A stretch of DNA of 7,846 nt. It comes from JANQRV01 sp964533785. Its GTDB lineage: Bacteria; Bacteroidota; Bacteroidia; Chitinophagales; Saprospiraceae. Positions 4,885-7,846 of this stretch are shown one piece after another (position 1 is the first letter of the stretch; the number at the start of each line of letters is the position of its first letter). The DNA lies in contig CAZHNG010000315.1 in assembly GCA_964533785.1 (NCBI GenBank), positions 1-7,846 of the forward strand, read 5' to 3'. Position numbers and translations under genes: made by a program. The notes under the pieces were generated by a model, which was not told the DNA's origin, ran no database searches, and saw only the letters and a program-made list of their open reading frames with translations.

Positions 4885-6537
4885 ATGAATTACAGACTAC
4901 TCTGCTTGACGACCGTTTTTCCGATATTATGGTGGATGCATCAATGGAATAAAGAACCCATAGACCAGCAACGAACTCCTTTTTACAATACTGAAAACGA
5001 AGCGCTTACCACTCCCGGCGAAGACTGTGAAAATAGAACTCCTTTAGCATTAGAACCATACGAACTTTCCGCCAGTGCCACCAAGACGACTTACCAGACC
5101 GGGGAAACTGTCAATTTTTTGGTGCGTTCTAACAGAAATGGAAAAGTTAAATATACCATAAGCGAAGACAAGCATACCCTTCCGATCATTGAAGGCGAAC
5201 TGGAATTGACCGCAAACACCGTGGCCACAATTACTGCTAGTTTTGATAAACCTGGTTTTCTATTGTTGCAGGTAGAGCAAAACGAAAATCGCGCGACAGC
5301 GGGGGTAGGGATCAGTCCTTGTGAGATCAGGGCCACGACGGAAAAGCCAGCTGATTTTGAGCAGTTTTGGTCACGGCAATTAGCACAGCTCAATACCGTA
5401 CCCTTTGAACCCAAGATCACCAAAAGAATGGATAAAAGTTCGGAAAGGCAGACGACCTACAAAATAGTTTTGAATAATATTGATGGTAAGAAAGTCTATG
5501 GCTGGGTTAGTATTCCCAATTGTGAAGGACCATTTTCGGCCGTTTTTTCAATACCTTCATACGGCAGAGCTCCCATCGGGCCTTTAACGTATATGGCCGA
5601 CGACGGTGTGATTGCCGTGACTATGAGCATCCATAATTATGATTGCGAGCAAGAAGTCCCCAAGGCGATCGCTTATCAACCGGAAAATCATTATTTCGAC
5701 CGTCATACCAACTATTATCGCGCTGCCATTCTGGGTGGTATCAGAATGATCGATTATATTTTTACGCTTCCGGAATTCGATGGTGAACATTTAGGTATTA
5801 CGGGAGTCAGCCAGGGTGGCGGCCTTGCCCTGATGCTGTCAGGTCTGGACGATAGGATTAAATTTCTGGCTCAAGCACAAGCTACATTTTGTGACCATAC
5901 CGGAATACTTGATAATCGCTCCAGTGGATTTCCCTATTGGATCGTGAATGCGGATCTGAAAGGAGGAGATCCGGTTCAGCTTGCTGAGGAGGTCGCCTAC
6001 TACGATGCCGTTAATTTCGTAGATAATTTTAAAGGGATTTCTTTTCATAGTATTGGCTACACCGACGATGTATGTCCTCCGGCAACCGTTTTTGCTGCGT
6101 ATAACCGGATTAAAGGGGAAAAATACATGCTACACGGTATTGAAAACAGCCACGATTTACCCGCCGAATTCTGGAACCTGCGGCAATTATTTTGGGAATC
6201 CAACATGCCGATACAATCAGCACCTGATTGTGAGATGTCTGTTCCTTCCGTCGCCACGGGAGCGGAGCACCTACCTTACTATAATGAAATAAAAGTATTG
6301 CCTCTGCTGGAATCCAATGATTTTGAAATACAAATTGATTTATCCGAAAGAAGCGACATTATGGTCGTCTTATCTTCTATTACCGGTCAAGTGCTGAGTA
6401 CGGAAAAATTTCCAGGTCACTTGGGTGGCCGAGTCAATTTCAATTTTTCCAATCCCTATTCTAATCTTCAGGTCGGTATTTTGCAGGTTTATGCCGGTCG
6501 CCGGTTGTTGGTGGCGGAAAAGGTGGTTCTTGAGTGA
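4885..6537 (+). CDS. secreted acetyl esterase (AXE1/CE7, acetylxylan esterase-like) with T9SS type A-like tail
   Basis: From the ATG at 4885 the protein has 550 residues. Residues 1-17 (MNYRLLCLTTVFPILWW) look like a signal peptide or anchor. Residues 59-144 form a beta-rich, Ig-like domain common before this esterase in Bacteroidota. Residues 154-439 are an AXE1/CE7 alpha/beta-hydrolase: nucleophile S309 in GVSQGG, acid D394 in YTDDVCPP (which matches the family's D-x-x-CPP), histidine H423 in NSHD, and Y226 near the oxyanion region. Family members remove acetyl groups from xylan, xylo-oligosaccharides or cephalosporin C. Residues 471-550 end in a beta-rich domain with the ITGQV and LQVGILQVYAGRRLLVAEKVVL pattern of T9SS type A sorting domains, so export across the outer membrane is likely. 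The frame is open further left to a TTG at 4807, but that lies in the promoter box. No other polysaccharide gene is adjacent, so the true substrate is unproven. S9-type esterases are the alternative. Confidence 0.85.
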   Translation: MNYRLLCLTTVFPILWWMHQWNKEPIDQQRTPFYNTENEALTTPGEDCENRTPLALEPYELSASATKTTYQTGETVNFLVRSNRNGKVKYTISEDKHTLPIIEGELELTANTVATITASFDKPGFLLLQVEQNENRATAGVGISPCEIRATTEKPADFEQFWSRQLAQLNTVPFEPKITKRMDKSSERQTTYKIVLNNIDGKKVYGWVSIPNCEGPFSAVFSIPSYGRAPIGPLTYMADDGVIAVTMSIHNYDCEQEVPKAIAYQPENHYFDRHTNYYRAAILGGIRMIDYIFTLPEFDGEHLGITGVSQGGGLALMLSGLDDRIKFLAQAQATFCDHTGILDNRSSGFPYWIVNADLKGGDPVQLAEEVAYYDAVNFVDNFKGISFHSIGYTDDVCPPATVFAAYNRIKGEKYMLHGIENSHDLPAEFWNLRQLFWESNMPIQSAPDCEMSVPSVATGAEHLPYYNEIKVLPLLESNDFEIQIDLSERSDIMVVLSSITGQVLSTEKFPGHLGGRVNFNFSNPYSNLQVGILQVYAGRRLLVAEKVVLE

Positions 6538-7012
6538 GGGGGATTTTTCGAGACTTCGTCTCTCAAGATTGATTTGGAACCATGGAGAACACGGAGGCCA
6601 TGGAGGTTTGGAAACATAGAGGACATGCAGGACATAGAGGTTATTGATGGAAGAGTCTAATTTTTTGATTTATGGAGGATTAAGTGGGGGGGTCGAGACT
6701 TCGTCTCTCAAGATTGATTTGGAACCATGGAGAACACGGAGGCCATGGAGGTTTGGAAACATAGAGGACATGCAGGACATAGAGGTTATTGATGGAAGAG
6801 TCTAATTTTTTGATTTATGGAGGATTAAGTGGGGGGTCGAGACTTCGTCTCTCAAGATTGATTTGGAACCACGGAGAACACGGAGGCCATGGAGGTTTTG
6901 AACCATAGAGGACATGCAGGACATAGAGCTTATTTATGGAAAAACCCTTCCTCCAAAGGAATTATATCTTCCCTTCAATTGTTGAAAAGTTATCCACTGC
7001 AAATCTCCGACT
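6538..7012. other. 475-bp intergenic region, mostly tandem repeat
   Basis: Almost all of it is the 145-bp tandem array (6548-6942). The remaining 70 bp before the peptidase gene are AT-rich, with no convincing TAnnTTTG element and no Shine-Dalgarno. Short open frames across the array (ending at 6619; starting at 6889) translate the repeat into His/Gly/Glu-rich runs and are not genes. Confidence 0.8.
6548..6942 (+). repeat. 145-bp tandem repeat, about 2.7 copies, with nested 9-mers
   Basis: Copy 1 is 6548-6692 (145 bp), copy 2 is 6693-6836 (144 bp) and copy 3 is partial, 6837 to about 6942. Each starts TCGAGACTTCGTCTCTCAAG, whose GAGAC-TTC-GTCTC forms a small hairpin. Copies 1 and 2 are identical by eye except for a G-run of 7 versus 6 at their ends. 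Copy 3 differs at about five bases over 106. Inside each unit are 9-mers of the form RCAYRGAGG (ACACGGAGG, CCATGGAGG, ACATAGAGG, ACATGCAGG, ACATAGAGG). The array starts 11 bp after the esterase stop. No terminal inverted repeats or transposase are present. Confidence 0.95.
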
Positions 7013-7666
7013 ATGAGAATAATCTACGCCGTACTTTGCTTATTAGCCTTACCGGGTGTCTGGTTTGCCTGGCAACAAAAGATGTGGTTGGCCATTAGTC
7101 AGGCGGAGGTATATTTTCCATTTTTAGGGGGCTTGGGTATTTACATCGCGCTTATAGGTATCAAGAGTGGCCATTTCAGGCATAATTTGAAATGGTTTCA
7201 GGTTTTTTCCCATGAATTGACGCACGCCATTTTCAGTTTTCTAACCTTGTCAAAAATTCACGGGTTCAAAGCTACCGCTAATGCAGGGGGATACGTATCC
7301 ATACAAGGTCGTGCTAATATGCTGATGATCCTATCACCGTATTGCGTACCTCTTTTTACGTTGATCGGTGTGATCACTGCCATCATTTTAGACGCCCAGC
7401 AAAATGCCTACATGCTGGGTTTAATCGGGTTTACTTATATGTTTCATATTCACACTTTTATTGACCAGACCAGAGGTTTTCAAACGGATTTAAGGATGTA
7501 TGGCCTGCTACCGTCTTATTTGTTTATTCTACTGCTTCATTTGATATTATCCGGTACCATCATTGGTAGTATCGTTGAAGGGTTTTTTGCATTTCAGAGC
7601 TTTGGTCTGCTGGCTTGGGAGTACAGCTACAGGCTTGGAATTGAGTTGTGGGAGCATTTGCGGTGA
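7013..7666 (+). CDS. membrane metallopeptidase, M50-like (site-2-protease type)
   Basis: This 217-residue, strongly hydrophobic protein has the zinc signature HELTH at residues 67-71 (H67, E68, H71) inside a hydrophobic stretch, as in intramembrane M50 peptidases. After it come ATANAGGYVSIQGRAN (87-102), which resembles the GG-containing loop that follows the HExxH helix in M50B-like proteins, and LSPYCVPLFTL (107-117). The FHIHTFIDQTRGFQTDL stretch (144-160) could supply the third zinc ligand (D151 or D159); that is inference. Likely membrane segments are 2-20, 35-50, 62-80, 103-126, 132-149 and 165-190. Such enzymes cleave substrates within the membrane; the substrate here is unknown. Small size and the absence of a PDZ domain set it apart from RseP-type proteases. 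The ATG at 7013 opens MRIIYAVLCLLALPG, a good first helix. The gene stands alone after the tandem repeat, with no neighbour suggesting a target. Confidence 0.75.
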   Translation: MRIIYAVLCLLALPGVWFAWQQKMWLAISQAEVYFPFLGGLGIYIALIGIKSGHFRHNLKWFQVFSHELTHAIFSFLTLSKIHGFKATANAGGYVSIQGRANMLMILSPYCVPLFTLIGVITAIILDAQQNAYMLGLIGFTYMFHIHTFIDQTRGFQTDLRMYGLLPSYLFILLLHLILSGTIIGSIVEGFFAFQSFGLLAWEYSYRLGIELWEHLR

Positions 7667-7846
7667 ACGATTTAGACGGGTTGCAAGTTGTACGGGTTTG
7701 AACTCCGGAATTACCTAATTTAGGCACTAGATGTATTGGCTTTTAAACTTGGGGCGATTCTGTTTAAGCTTTAAGTGGTTGGAAGGTTATAAGGTAGGGT
7801 GTTCAGTCTGCCTATGTTTCGACACCAGCGTTTTTTAACTCTTTGT
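7667..7846. other. 180-bp 3' flank without a supported gene
   Basis: It holds GTTGCAAGTTGTAC (7680-7693), the palindrome CCTAA-T-TTAGG (7714-7724) and no clear terminator. At the right edge two short frames are open: a minus-strand one ending KELKNAGVET with TAG at 7814-7812, which could be the C-terminus of a convergent gene, and a plus-strand one from ATG 7814 (MFRHQRFLTLC). Too little is visible to choose. Confidence 0.4.
7680..7693 (+). repeat. third copy of the GTTGCRARTTGYAC 14-mer
   Basis: GTTGCAAGTTGTAC begins 13 bp after the peptidase stop. It differs at two bases from each arm of the inverted repeat at 4667-4704 when both are written in the same orientation, and it is made of two RTTGYRN heptamers. 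Confidence 0.4.

Noticed and set aside
6425..6619. Plus-strand frame ending in a HGEHGGHGG run
   Set aside because: It overlaps the esterase 3' end in another frame, and its tail is a translation of the 9-bp repeat.
6548..6942. CRISPR-like or IS/MITE interpretation of the repeats
   Set aside because: The units are contiguous with no variable spacers, no cas genes are present, and there are no terminal inverted repeats, target duplication or transposase.
6889..7098. 69-residue frame starting NHRGHAGHRAYL-like
   Set aside because: Its start is in the third copy of the tandem repeat and its end overlaps the M50-like gene in another frame. This is typical spurious translation of 9-mer repeats.
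7812..7846. Gene fragments at the right edge on either strand
   Set aside because: Only about 10 codons are visible in each of two opposing frames, so neither can be supported.

Overview
This is a bacterial chromosomal window, most likely from a member of the Bacteroidota, and a Saprospiria/Lewinella-like organism is my best guess. The clues are a secreted esterase ending in a type IX secretion (T9SS) type A-like sorting domain, an exact TAnnTTTG -7 promoter element upstream of it, start codons without a convincing Shine-Dalgarno, moderate GC, and intergenic regions full of short-period repeats. No phage, IS, CRISPR or conjugation gene is visible. About 27% of the window is non-coding, and most of the unusual structure is there.

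Layout, left to right. (1) Positions 1-734 (+) hold the C-terminal part of a vanadium-dependent haloperoxidase / PAP2-fold enzyme. Its stop codon lies inside a 37-bp near-perfect palindrome. (2) Positions 849-1124 (+) encode a small single-pass membrane protein with a glycine-zipper stretch. (3) Positions 1274-1744 (-) encode a YkuK-like (DUF458) RNase H-fold protein, with a good intrinsic terminator at 1204-1243. (4) Positions 1745-2142 carry heptamer repeats, an inverted pair of 9-bp tandem arrays around a palindrome, and a tRNA T-arm-like fragment. (5) Positions 2143-2772 (-) encode uridine kinase, and 3047-4321 (+) encode a concentrative nucleoside transporter. The two are divergent, so uptake and first phosphorylation of nucleosides sit side by side. 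(6) Positions 4322-4884 contain a diverged 56-bp direct repeat, several hairpins, an inverted 14-mer and an exact -7 promoter box. (7) Positions 4885-6537 (+) encode a secreted AXE1/CE7-type acetyl esterase with an N-terminal beta-rich domain and a C-terminal T9SS tail. (8) Positions 6548-6942 are a 145-bp unit repeated about 2.7 times, itself built of 9-mers. (9) Positions 7013-7666 (+) encode a membrane M50-like metallopeptidase. The last 180 bp have no gene I can support.

The genes look like ordinary housekeeping and accessory functions, and I do not see a multi-gene novel system. The nucleoside transporter/kinase pair is the only clear functional partnership. What merits a second look is the set of intergenic repeat families (periods 7, 7, 9, 9 and 11, several arranged as inverted repeats), each confined to gaps between genes.
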